From Rhodococcus sp. HM1 (GTDB lineage Bacteria; Actinomycetota; Actinomycetes; Mycobacteriales; Mycobacteriaceae): DNA of 64,000 nt. The DNA is taken from positions 62,001 through 126,000 of the forward strand of contig NZ_JALPTB010000001.1 in assembly GCF_023218075.1 (NCBI RefSeq), given 5' to 3'. Below the pieces are notes generated by a model. That model did not search any database and was not told the DNA's origin. It saw nothing but the letters and a program-made list of their open reading frames with translations. The translations under genes and the position numbers were made by a program. Shown one piece after another: positions 25,880-33,999 of the stretch (position 1 is the stretch's first letter; every line of letters starts with the position of its first letter).

Positions 25880-26533
25880 TCATTCCCATCTGCGGACGCG
25901 GCGATACTGCGGATTCCACCAGAACCGGTGGAGGAGCCGCACCGGCAGCGGAAGTTGGCGCAGCAGCCGGCGGGTCCGGTCCTCGGGTGCTCCCTCGAAC
26001 AGGTACGGGGTCGCCTCCCGGAGCTCGGAACGGGACACCGAACGTATTGCGTCCTTGGTGAGGGTTTGCACTTCCCGGGCCGTGATGGTGCGCGCCATCA
26101 GCGGTAGGGCGTCTTTCTCCTCGTGCGCGAGATGGGACCGCAGCGTGTGCACCACCGTGTCGAGGCGCTCGGCCAGGACGTCGGGTCCGTGCTCGCGGTC
26201 GTCGAACGCTTCCTCGACCGCTGCGAGTGACGGATCGAGAAGGGCGTGTTCGGCTTCCATCGCGTCGAGCACCTCGAGGTCATCGGGTTCGTCCTGGAGC
26301 CGGGTCCGCATCAGCGGCCAGAACATCTCGTCTTCGATCGTGTGGTGATGGTGCAGTGTCGTGCTGAAGCCGTGCCAGCCGAGCAGCACGGCGTCGTGGG
26401 TGGCCGGGTCCTCGGGGACGCCGTGTTCGGCGACCCGTGTCAGACGTTCGCTGTCGCGCCGGAACGCGTCATGGATGAGGTACAGCATCTCGAGGTCCGT
26501 CTCGGACAGCGGAGTGGATTTCGTGGTGGCCAT
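25880..26533 (-). CDS. Hemerythrin HHE-domain protein (copy A)
   Basis: The 217-residue protein has a hemerythrin-like di-iron four-helix bundle. Candidate ligands are H21, H54, the HHHHTIEDE cluster (61-69), H96 (AEHALL) and H134/H137/E138 (RSHLAHEEKD). A C-terminal basic tail (RFWWNPQYRRVRRWE) follows. Such proteins bind O2 or NO or sense redox state. A close paralogue is encoded at 27789, and both are divergent from LuxR-type genes as part of a tandem duplication. It probably heads the minus-strand unit with the reductase, CBS and SDR genes. Confidence 0.9.
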   Translation of the reverse strand: MATTKSTPLSETDLEMLYLIHDAFRRDSERLTRVAEHGVPEDPATHDAVLLGWHGFSTTLHHHHTIEDEMFWPLMRTRLQDEPDDLEVLDAMEAEHALLDPSLAAVEEAFDDREHGPDVLAERLDTVVHTLRSHLAHEEKDALPLMARTITAREVQTLTKDAIRSVSRSELREATPYLFEGAPEDRTRRLLRQLPLPVRLLHRFWWNPQYRRVRRWE

Positions 26534-26623
26534 CGGTCCTTCCTCCTGACTCGCCCCCTGTATTCAGATTCCGACCTCCTGCACCTGTTCTCAATCCCTC
26601 ATTGGTGGGGAATGCTGGGCTTC

Positions 26624-27747
26624 ATGGATGCGGCGCGCTCTGCCGCCCGGCTGAAATCGACGGTCCGTCGCGCAGTACGGACTGCAACCGACTCCGCGGA
26701 TTTTCGGACACGGATTCTCGACGCGCTTCGCGAACAGGTCCCGTTCGACTGCGCGTACTTGGCATCCATGGATCCCGCGGTGCGCGTTCCGACGGCTGGG
26801 ATGAACGTCGGATTCGATGACGCGGTCCGGGCCGCGCATATCGTTTTCCAGTTCGAATACGGGCCCGGTCAGGATCCCATCGAGTACGACGCGTTGATGC
26901 ACGGGCAGACCTGAATCTTCGCTGTGCGGCAGAGGAGCGGTGAGGACTACCGGGCCTCGCGGCTCCAGCGCGAAGTGCTCGAACCGCTCGGTATTGACGA
27001 CGTCGTGCGCATGGTGTTCCGCGGTCGCGACGGAAGATGTTGGGGTGCGGCAGATCTCGGGAGAAGGGAGATGGCTGCATTCACCGAGGCGGAGACCGAT
27101 GCGCTCACCGCGGTCCTCCGCGACATCGGCGACGGTTTCCGAACCAGTTTGCTCCGCGAAGCCGCGTACACCGTGCCGGAGTCGGGTGACGGCCCCGCGG
27201 TCGTGATCGGGGACGACCACGACGAGCTGGCGATGACGACACCTGCTGCGCACGAGTATTTCGAGAGGCTCGGCTGGACGGAACCCGCCCGGCCGATCGG
27301 CGAACAGTTGGTGCACATCATCGCGATGCGGGTTCGTTCCTCCGGCGACAAGCCGGTCGTTATGCGGGCGCGGACACGCGACGGTGAATGGGTCGTGCTG
27401 CGGGCCGTGGGCACCGCGGAGGGTACCGGGCCGTCCGGCGTGGTGGTCAACATCGAACGAGCACACCTGCCCGAGATCGTCGCATTCGTCGCCGCTGCCT
27501 ACGGCCTGTCCGCGCGGGAAACCGACGTTGTCCGCCAACTACTGGCCGGAGGCACCCGCGAGGAGATCGGCCGGGCCCTGTTCATCAGCCCGTACACGGT
27601 GCAGGACCACCTCGAGAGCATCTACGCAAGATCGGGGTGCACAGCCGGCGCGACCTGGTGGCGCGGCTGGCGTGGTCGCAGTATGTGCCGCGACTCGGTG
27701 ATCCGGTGGCTCCCGACGGTTCCTTCGCGGCCGCATCGAGCGTGTGA
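26624..27747 (+). pseudogene. Disrupted LuxR-type regulator (copy A)
   Basis: It is homologous throughout to the intact gene at 28532. The first reading frame stops at TGA (26912-26914), where the paralogue has a GCA codon just before C-S-V-R-Q. The same frame then continues through the middle domain to the LuxR helix-turn-helix (GLSARETDVVRQLLAGGTREEIGRALFIS). Near 27627 one base is missing (TACGC-AAG against TTCGCCAAG), so the last 38 residues (VHSRRDLVARLAW...) continue in another frame up to 27747. Two independent lesions make a functional product unlikely, although a short N-terminal fragment of 96 residues could still be made. Confidence 0.88.
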
Positions 27748-27788
27748 CGTCCACCCTCCGGTCGTTCCGGGTAGGTGTCGAGGTGCGC

Positions 27789-28442
27789 CTATTCCCATCT
27801 GCGGGCGCGGCGGTACCGCGGTTCCCACCAAAACCGGTGGACGAGCTGCAACGGCAGCGGCAGTTCCCGGATCACCAGATGCACCCGGTCCTCCGGTGCT
27901 CCCTCGAACAGGTAGGGGGTCATCGCCGCGATGTCGGAGTAGGACAGCTTGCGCAGCGCATCCTTGGAGATCCGGTGCCATTCCGGGGACGTGATGGTGC
28001 GTGTCACCAGGGGCAGCGCGTCCCGTTCCTCGTGGGCGAGATGGGACCGCAGCAGGTGCACCACCGCGTCCAGACGTTCCGCCAGGACGTCGGGTCCGTG
28101 CTCATGGTCGTCGAACGCTTCCTCGACGGCCGCGAGCGCCGGATCGATGAGTGCGTGTTCGGATTCCATCGCGTCGAGCACTTCGAGGGCGTCCGGCTCC
28201 TGGTCGAGCCGGGTTCGCATCAGCGGCCAGAGGTACTCGTCCTCGATCGTGTGATGCTGATGCAGTTCCCGACTGAATCCGTGCCAGCCGAGCAGCACCG
28301 CGTCGTGGGTGGCCGGGTCCTCGGGGGCACCCTTCTCGGCGACCCGGGCAAGGCGTTCGGTGTCGCGCCGGAAGGCGTCGTGGATGAGGTACATGACCTC
28401 GAGATCGGCATCGGACATCGGAGTGGATTTCGTAGTGGTCAT
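27789..28442 (-). CDS. Hemerythrin HHE-domain protein (copy B)
   Basis: The 217-residue paralogue of the protein encoded at 25880 keeps the di-iron candidate ligands (LIHDAFRRD, WHGFSRELHQHHTIEDEYLWP, SEHALID, RSHLAHEERDALP) and the basic C-terminal tail RFWWEPRYRRARRWE. The N-terminal ten residues are almost the same in both copies. It is divergent from the intact LuxR-type gene with 89 bp between starts, so the regulator probably controls it. Function as an O2 or NO binding or sensing protein follows from the family. Confidence 0.9.
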   Translation of the reverse strand: MTTTKSTPMSDADLEVMYLIHDAFRRDTERLARVAEKGAPEDPATHDAVLLGWHGFSRELHQHHTIEDEYLWPLMRTRLDQEPDALEVLDAMESEHALIDPALAAVEEAFDDHEHGPDVLAERLDAVVHLLRSHLAHEERDALPLVTRTITSPEWHRISKDALRKLSYSDIAAMTPYLFEGAPEDRVHLVIRELPLPLQLVHRFWWEPRYRRARRWE

Positions 28443-28531
28443 CGGTCCTTACCTCCTGGGCTGGCCCCGTCTACAGCTTCTGATCGCCCATGTCCGTTCT
28501 CAATCCCACATTCGTGGGGAATACTGGCTCC

Positions 28532-29650
28532 ATGGACGCGGCGCGCTCTGCCGCCCGGTTGAAGTCGACGGTCCGTCGCGCAGTACGGACTGCGACCGAC
28601 TCCGCGGATTTTCGGACACAGATTCTCGATGCGCTCCGCGAACAGGTCCCGTTCGACGGCGGGGTTGTGGCTCTCCTGGATCCCGCAGTTCGCGTTCCGA
28701 CGGCGGCGACGAACATCGGTTTCGACGACTACGCCGGGAAACTCTGCGCCGAACTCGAATACGGACCGGACCCGGATACCTTCAGTTTCGACGAATTGTT
28801 TCGCCGACCGGGTGCAATCTGCAGTGTGCGGCAGGTGACCGGTGGGCGATTCAGGACCTCCCGGCCGTACCGCGAGTTCCTCGAACCGATCGGCGTCGAC
28901 GACGACGTGCGCATGTTGTTCCGTGGCCGTGACGGAACATGTTGGGGTGTAGCCGAATTGTCGAGATCCGAGATGCATGCGTTCACCGACGCCGAGATCG
29001 GTACCCTCACCGCGGTCCTTCGCGACATCGGTGACGGTCTCCGGACGAGCCTGCTCCGCCAGGCCGCGTACACGAATTCGGAGTCGGATGACGGTCCTGC
29101 GGTCGTGATCGTGGACGACCACGACGAACCGGCGATGACGACACCTGCGGCGCGGGCCTATTTCGACCGGCTCGGCTGGACGGCATCCGCCCGGCCGGCG
29201 GGGGAACTGCTGGTGCGCTTCATCGCGATGCGGGTTCGTTCCTCCGGCGGCGGGCCGGTCGTGGTGCGGGCCAGGACACTCGACGGCGAATGGGTCGTGC
29301 TGCGGGCCGTGGGCACCGCGGACAGGACCGGGCCACCCGGGGTGGTGGTCAACATCGAGCGAGCGCACCTGCCCGAGGTCGTCACCTTCATCGCCGCGGC
29401 TCACGGCCTGTCCGCGCGGGAAACCGACGTGGTGCGTCAGGTGCTGGCCGGACGCACCCGCGAGGAGATCGGACGAGCCCTGTTCATCAGCCCGTACACG
29501 GTGCAGGACCACCTCAAGAGCATCTTCGCCAAGACCGGGGTGCACAGCCGGCGCGACCTGGTGGCGCGGCTGGCATGGTCGCACTACGTGCCGCGGCTCG
29601 GTGATCCGGTGGCGTCCGACGGTTCCTTCGCGGCCGCGGCGGGCGGGTGA
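28532..29650 (+). CDS. LuxR-type transcriptional regulator (copy B, intact)
   Basis: The product has 372 residues. An N-terminal domain of about 190 residues without a recognised motif (probably GAF-like; VPFDGGVVALLDPAVRVPT) is followed by a PAS-like middle segment (TPAARAYFDRLGWT...RARTLDGEWVVLRAVG). A C-terminal LuxR helix-turn-helix (about 290-355; LSARETDVVRQVLAGRTREEIGRALFISPYTVQDHL) completes it. The start is the ATG that aligns with copy A (MDAARSAARLKSTVRRAVRT). The sensory layout suits a ligand or redox signal; the divergent hemerythrin gene is the likely target. Confidence 0.85.
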   Translation: MDAARSAARLKSTVRRAVRTATDSADFRTQILDALREQVPFDGGVVALLDPAVRVPTAATNIGFDDYAGKLCAELEYGPDPDTFSFDELFRRPGAICSVRQVTGGRFRTSRPYREFLEPIGVDDDVRMLFRGRDGTCWGVAELSRSEMHAFTDAEIGTLTAVLRDIGDGLRTSLLRQAAYTNSESDDGPAVVIVDDHDEPAMTTPAARAYFDRLGWTASARPAGELLVRFIAMRVRSSGGGPVVVRARTLDGEWVVLRAVGTADRTGPPGVVVNIERAHLPEVVTFIAAAHGLSARETDVVRQVLAGRTREEIGRALFISPYTVQDHLKSIFAKTGVHSRRDLVARLAWSHYVPRLGDPVASDGSFAAAAGG

Positions 29651-29794
29651 CTTCTCCGGTGCCTGCGGGCAGCGAAATGCAACATGTTTCAGTTTTCGGC
29701 GTCCGGCGGTTATCGTGACGGACAGCAGGTGACGGAGCCCACACCGGCGGAGCTGCCGTCACCCCACGCCGTCACCACGAGCGGAAGGACGACC

Positions 29795-31348
29795 ATGACC
29801 GAGGAGTACGCCGACCTGCACCGGCCCGTGTTCACCGGGGACCTGCTGATCACCGCACTCGACCGAAGCGCCGACAAGCCCGCGCTGTACCTCGGCGACG
29901 TGGTGCTCACCGGTGGTGAAATGCGCGACGAGATAAGCCGGTTCGGGCAGGCGCTCGCGTCCGTTGGCGTCGGGCAGGGCTCGTCGGTGGCCATGCTGTC
30001 GAAGAACCGCCCCGAGGTGCTCATCTCCATGGGCGCGACGATGATCGCCGGTTGCCGCAACAGCGCCCTGAACCCGATGGGGTCGCTGACGGATCACCTG
30101 TACATCGTCGAGGACGCCGCGATCGAGACCCTCATCTTCGATCCCAACCACTTCGAGGAACGCGCCGCGGAACTGAAGGCGCAGGTCCCCACTTTGAAGA
30201 ACGTGTTCTCGCTCGGTCCGTCGGAGGTCGGCACCGACATCCTGGCACTCGCGGCGACGTTCACACCGCAGCGCCTCGTCGCCGCACCGGTGGACGCCGA
30301 GGACACCTCGAGCATCGTCTACACCGGCGGCACCACCGGCAAGCCGAAGGGTGTGATGGGGGCGTTCCGGTCCGGTGTCGCGCTGACCCAGATCCAGATG
30401 GCCGAATGGGAATGGCCCGAGGAACCCCGGTTCCTGATCTGCACGCCGCTCTCGCACGCGGGCGCCGCGTTCTTCGTCCCCACCCTGCTGCGCGGCGGAT
30501 CGCTGTACGTCCTGCCGTACTTCGACCCGGCCCTGGTGCTGGAAACCATCGAGAAGCATCGCATCAACGCCACGATGCTCGTGCCGACGATGATCTACAT
30601 GCTGCTCGACCACCCCGACTTCGACAAGCGCGACCTGTCGAGCCTGCAGACGCTGTTCTACGGCGCCTCGGCGATGTCGCCGGCGCGGCTGCGTGAGGGC
30701 ATCGAGCGGCTCGGCCAGGTGTTCTTCCAGTTCTACGGGCAGTCCGAGTGCGGCATGACCATCTCGGTGCTCCGCAAGAGCGAGCACATCGCCGACGACC
30801 CCGAGCGCCTCGCGACCTGCGGCCGGCCCGTGCCGTGGCTCGACGTGCGCCTGCTCGACGACGACCTCAACGAGGTGCCGCGCGGCGAGCTCGGCGAGAT
30901 CTGCGTGCGCGGCCCCCTGGTGATGAAGGGCTACCTGAACAAGCCCGCCGAGACCGCCGAGGCGCTACGCGGCGGCTGGCTGCACACCGGCGACGTGGCC
31001 CGTGCCGACAAGGACGGGTTCCTCACCATCGTCGACCGCAAGAAGGACATGATCGTCACCGGCGGTTTCAACGTCTTCCCCCGGGAGATCGAGGACGTCA
31101 TCTCGTCCCATCCCGCGGTCGCGTCGGTTGCGGTGGTCGGGGTGCCGGATGTCAAGTGGGGCGAGGCCGTGAAGGCGTGCGTCGTATTGCGGGACGGGCA
31201 GACGGTCACGGCCGAGGAGTTGATCGAGAGCGTGCGCGCTGCAAAGGGTTCGGTGCACGCGCCCAAGTCCGTCGACTTCCTCGACTCCCTGCCGCTGACT
31301 CCGCTGGGGAAGCTGGACAAGAAGACGTTGCGTGCCTCCTACCGGTAA
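29795..31348 (+). CDS. Acyl-CoA synthetase (AMP-dependent ligase, FadD-type)
   Basis: The 517-residue ANL-superfamily enzyme has the P-loop IVYTGGTTGKPKG (near 172-184), YGQSECG, GWLHTGD, the hinge VDRKKDMIVTGGFNVFP and the catalytic Lys in PLGKLDKKTL. It activates a carboxylic acid to its CoA ester. From memory it is nearest to the mycobacterial FadD8 group, whose substrate is unsettled. The ATG at 29795 has GGAAGGAC upstream; an in-frame ATG at 29684 would add 37 poorly conserved residues. It could activate acids from steroid side chains or fatty acids. Confidence 0.88.
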   Translation: MTEEYADLHRPVFTGDLLITALDRSADKPALYLGDVVLTGGEMRDEISRFGQALASVGVGQGSSVAMLSKNRPEVLISMGATMIAGCRNSALNPMGSLTDHLYIVEDAAIETLIFDPNHFEERAAELKAQVPTLKNVFSLGPSEVGTDILALAATFTPQRLVAAPVDAEDTSSIVYTGGTTGKPKGVMGAFRSGVALTQIQMAEWEWPEEPRFLICTPLSHAGAAFFVPTLLRGGSLYVLPYFDPALVLETIEKHRINATMLVPTMIYMLLDHPDFDKRDLSSLQTLFYGASAMSPARLREGIERLGQVFFQFYGQSECGMTISVLRKSEHIADDPERLATCGRPVPWLDVRLLDDDLNEVPRGELGEICVRGPLVMKGYLNKPAETAEALRGGWLHTGDVARADKDGFLTIVDRKKDMIVTGGFNVFPREIEDVISSHPAVASVAVVGVPDVKWGEAVKACVVLRDGQTVTAEELIESVRAAKGSVHAPKSVDFLDSLPLTPLGKLDKKTLRASYR

Positions 31349-31384
31349 GTGCGGCTGACGCCGCCGGTGTGCCTTTGTGGCGGT
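31349..31384 (+). repeat. 36-bp inverted repeat, left copy
   Basis: This copy matches the reverse complement of 32549-32584 in 35 of 36 positions. It begins directly after the acyl-CoA synthetase stop codon and ends on the stop codon of the minus-strand DUF559-type gene. It is also the left part of a hairpin (31364-31409, about 17 of 19 pairs: CCGGTGTG...GGCG with CGCC...CACACCGG) that could end transcription from both sides. Confidence 0.85.
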
Positions 31385-31409
31385 CAGGGCCGCCAAAAAG
31401 ACACACCGG
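31364..31409. terminator. Hairpin between acyl-CoA synthetase and DUF559-type gene
   Basis: The left arm, 31364-31382, and the right arm, 31391-31409, pair with two mismatches, with a run of five A on the plus strand in the right arm. The arm overlaps the last codons of the minus-strand gene, so its C-terminal residues (VSFWRP) are encoded by the repeat. Confidence 0.6.
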
Positions 31410-32430
31410 CAGCGCAGCTGCACTCGGACGGTGAGCGACGTCGCCACCCGAGGCGGACGAGGACCGCTTCGACCTCGGCCGCCACGCCGCACGGGTCGCG
31501 GACGACTTCGTCGTAGCCGTAGACCAATCGGGACCGGCCGGCCAGTTCGGCGGCGTTGTCCCGGCGACGGTCGCGGAAGGCGACCTCCGCCATCGCGTGG
31601 AACCGGCGCCCGTCGAGCCGGACCGTCAACGCGGCTCCGTGGGTGTCGTACGTGCAGTCCTCGTACAGAGTTCGCCCGTCGACGACCACCGGGGTCTGAC
31701 GGTCCGCCGACGGCAGACCGTGGCGGCGCTCGACGTCGGTGGCGTACCGGAACTCGAGCATCGACTGGACGCCCGAGGCGAGCAACCCGACGGCATCCTC
31801 GAGTGTCCTGCGGTAGCGATACGGCTTGCGCTCGTGCATGCGACGTCGCACCTCCGACAGGGGAATCCGCCCGTTCGTCACGATGCACACCAGGGCGCTG
31901 TAACCGTCCTGCGCAGTGGGTTCGGCCGTCGCCAGATCGATGGCGGTGTCGGCGGTGCTCGTGCGCGGCGGCATCGTCGGCACCGCGATATGCGGATGCG
32001 CGCGGCTGCGGTGGACGATCACCCCCGGATGCAGCATCTCCCCGAAGTGCGGCAGCCGGACGTCGCGGGGTTGCGCGGTCGCGAAGGTCGCGGGCTGACC
32101 CCTCGTCGACAGACCGAACGGGACGGTGACGTGTACGGGTGCGAGCGGGTCGATCGGCAGCAACCCCCATTCCTCGGCGGCCGTGCGATGGCTGAGGACC
32201 GCGACGTCGCCGCAGAACGCCAAGGCGGCGGCGAGGATCGCCGGGCGAGGCAACGGGCCGGTGGTCACCGAATACACGCCGTGGAGGACCTGCTGCCAGC
32301 GACCTCGGTCGAGGTGGTGGCGTATCCCGTGCCACGTGAATCCGTGATGCATCAGCTGGGCGCGGGTGACGATGCCGTGCTGGAACGCGACGACCCGGTC
32401 GAGTTCGGGGATCTCCGGAAGGAACGACAC
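31384..32430 (-). CDS. DUF559/AbiEi-like protein (possible nuclease-fold, unknown role)
   Basis: The 348-residue protein has an N-terminal AbiEi-antitoxin-like winged helix (IVTRAQLMHHGFTWHGIRHHLDRGRWQQVLHGVYSV). The C-terminal domain is reminiscent of DUF559/Vsr-type restriction-endonuclease folds (SMLEFRYATDVERRHGL, YEDCTYDTHGAALTVRLDGRRFH). This combination is common as multiple copies in Rhodococcus and Nocardia and its function is unknown. GTG 32430 is chosen because GAGGG lies five bases upstream. No toxin partner is adjacent. The gene lies between near-identical 36-bp inverted repeats, which suggests past movement. Confidence 0.72.
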   Translation of the reverse strand: MSFLPEIPELDRVVAFQHGIVTRAQLMHHGFTWHGIRHHLDRGRWQQVLHGVYSVTTGPLPRPAILAAALAFCGDVAVLSHRTAAEEWGLLPIDPLAPVHVTVPFGLSTRGQPATFATAQPRDVRLPHFGEMLHPGVIVHRSRAHPHIAVPTMPPRTSTADTAIDLATAEPTAQDGYSALVCIVTNGRIPLSEVRRRMHERKPYRYRRTLEDAVGLLASGVQSMLEFRYATDVERRHGLPSADRQTPVVVDGRTLYEDCTYDTHGAALTVRLDGRRFHAMAEVAFRDRRRDNAAELAGRSRLVYGYDEVVRDPCGVAAEVEAVLVRLGWRRRSPSECSCAAGVSFWRP

Positions 32431-32548
32431 GCCCTCATGATTGCCGTGTAGACCGCGCGGAGACGTCCGCGAACGGCGGATCGGCGAAATCTGTGGATGA
32501 ACAGGGCGGGTGGGGATAACCCCGCGGTGTGCACATGTGGCGGCGCCA

Positions 32549-32584
32549 ACCGCCACAAAGGCACACGGGCGGCGTCAGCCGCAC
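32549..32584 (-). repeat. 36-bp inverted repeat, right copy
   Basis: This is the reverse complement of the left copy at 31349-31384 with a single C/G difference. It too is one arm of a hairpin (about 32525-32568, with GTGTGC...TGTGGCGG opposite CCGCCACA...GCACAC). Its last base coincides with the first base of the globin-reductase stop codon, so each copy abuts a gene end. Confidence 0.85.
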
Positions 32585-33741
32585 TACAGAGGATCGAAAC
32601 TGATGTTCTGCCTGGGGGTTCCGGCCGCGGACAGGGCGTACAGCGTCGTCTTGATCATCGACGGGGAGCCGGCGATCTGGATCTGCCGGTCCGCCCACGA
32701 CCCGAACTGGGCCACGACCTTACCGAGCTTGCCGTACATCGTGCGGTGCAGGCCGGTCGGCGGTTCCAGCACGGGAACCGGGTGCCACCAAGGGTTTTCC
32801 TTCTCCTCGACGACCGGGACGACGGTGAGCCAGGGGTTGGTCATCGCCAGGTGCCACAGCGTCTCGATGTCGTACAGGTCGCACGGGTACTTGCCGCCGT
32901 AGAACAGGTGGACGCGCGGATTGTCCCCGCGCATCGCCATTTCCATGAGCTGCGCGCGCAGCGGGGCCAGGCCGGTGCCGCTGGCGATCATCAGCACGTC
33001 GCCGCGCGACCGGTCGACGTGCAGACCGCCGAGTGGCGGGCCGATGACCCACCGGTCGCCGACCGCGGTCTCGCCGACGAGTGCCGGGCTCACCCAGCCG
33101 CTGGACACGCGCCGGACGTGGAACTCGATCTGCCCCTGGGGGTTCGGCGGGATCGCCGCGGACAGGTACCGCCACATCTGCGGGCGGTGCGGGGTCTGCA
33201 CGCTCATGTACTGACCCGCGTGGTAAGGGATGGGGGAGTCGGTCTCGAGCCGGATGATCGCCAGGTCCGGCATCACCCGTTCGTGCCCGACGACGGTCGC
33301 GCCCCACACGGCGGGCAGGTCGTCCTCCGCGGACGCGATGGCCATGGCGGCGACCAGGCGGCTGATGATCTCGCGCCAGGTGTGTTCGAGGGCGGCCGTC
33401 CACAGGATCAGCGGTGTGCACTCGCGGACCGCGACGAGCATCGCCGCCCCGGCCGCCCGGAAGTGCTCGGGTCGCACCCCGTACTTGCGGTGGTCGCGGG
33501 CGAGCTGAGAGAGGAACGCCTCGACGACGGTGAAATCGCCGAGCCGGTTGACGGCCCACCCGACCGCGGTCGCGAACCGGTGCCGCATCGATTCCATGCC
33601 TGCCGGGAACAGCTCGCGCAGGGACGGGTTGTCCGCCCACAGTGCGGTGTAGAACGCGGACGCGAACCGTTCGGGGCCGGTGGGGGTGGCGACGATCGAC
33701 GCGAAACTGAGCTGGACACGGGCGATGGCGAAGGCCTCCAC
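32584..33741 (-). CDS. Globin-FAD/NAD reductase fusion (flavohaemoglobin-type)
   Basis: The 385-residue protein has an N-terminal globin-like domain (about 1-135; FYTALWADNPSLRELFP, proximal-His region ARDHRKYGVRPEHF) fused to an FAD barrel (YHAGQYMSVQTPHRPQMWRYLSAA) and an NAD(P) domain (IASGTGLAPLRAQLMEM), ending ISFDPL. It resembles the mycobacterial Rv0385 group rather than classical Hmp; those may oxidise D-lactate or handle NO. GTG 33741 is chosen because GGGAGGG (33746-33752) is ideally placed; longer starts at 33810 or 33813 lack a ribosome site. It is divergent from clpB, as in mycobacteria. Confidence 0.87.
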   Translation of the reverse strand: MEAFAIARVQLSFASIVATPTGPERFASAFYTALWADNPSLRELFPAGMESMRHRFATAVGWAVNRLGDFTVVEAFLSQLARDHRKYGVRPEHFRAAGAAMLVAVRECTPLILWTAALEHTWREIISRLVAAMAIASAEDDLPAVWGATVVGHERVMPDLAIIRLETDSPIPYHAGQYMSVQTPHRPQMWRYLSAAIPPNPQGQIEFHVRRVSSGWVSPALVGETAVGDRWVIGPPLGGLHVDRSRGDVLMIASGTGLAPLRAQLMEMAMRGDNPRVHLFYGGKYPCDLYDIETLWHLAMTNPWLTVVPVVEEKENPWWHPVPVLEPPTGLHRTMYGKLGKVVAQFGSWADRQIQIAGSPSMIKTTLYALSAAGTPRQNISFDPL

Positions 33742-33887
33742 GCCACCCTCCCACGTGCTGTTCCTGCTGGTCGGCCGCCACTGTAGCTGTTCCTTGATCA
33801 ATTGCGCCACCAACAGGTGACGTCCGACCGCGGCGGATAGCGCACACTGGAAGCGGGAGGGTGACGCAGATCACCGAAATTCCCAAA

Positions 33888-33908
33888 CTTGAGTGGAACA
33901 AACTCAAC
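33888..33908. promoter_or_regulatory. HAIR element (HspR operator) upstream of clpB
   Basis: CTTGAGT-N7-ACTCAAC matches the HAIR consensus CTTGAGT-N7-ACTCAAG in 13 of 14 positions. HspR is the actinobacterial repressor of dnaK and clpB heat-shock promoters. The element lies 92 bp before the clpB start, and a second effect on the divergent globin-reductase is possible. Confidence 0.88.
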
Positions 33909-33999
33909 TTTGGACCCGTTGATCACATCGAGTTCCCGCGGACGGTACTGCGGGCGTAAGAATTGATACGGACACACTCGAGAATGGAAGGGGCCCGTA

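Larger units (their letters stand above)
25880..29650. repeat. Tandem duplication of a hemerythrin(-)/LuxR(+) divergent pair
   Basis: Unit A (25880-27747) and unit B (27789-29650) have the same order, orientations and spacing, and their proteins align along their whole length. The shared promoter region is also recognisable (TCAATCCC...GGTGGGGAAT and TCAATCCC...CGTGGGGAAT before the two LuxR starts). The LuxR gene of unit A is disrupted while that of unit B is intact. The paralogues differ at many positions, so the duplication is not very recent. Confidence 0.85.

Noticed and set aside
26912-26914. The in-frame TGA in the first LuxR copy as a selenocysteine or readthrough codon.
   Set aside because: The intact paralogue has an Ala codon here, no stem-loop of SECIS type is evident, and the gene also has a frameshift near its 3' end, so decay explains it better.
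29684-31348. The longer start (ATG 29684) for the acyl-CoA synthetase.
   Set aside because: The extra 37 residues do not look like the family N terminus, and ATG 29795 has a better ribosome site.
31384-32430. An AbiE-type toxin-antitoxin system.
   Set aside because: Only an AbiEi-like N-terminal domain is visible, and no AbiEii nucleotidyltransferase gene is adjacent. The neighbours are an acyl-CoA synthetase and a globin-reductase.
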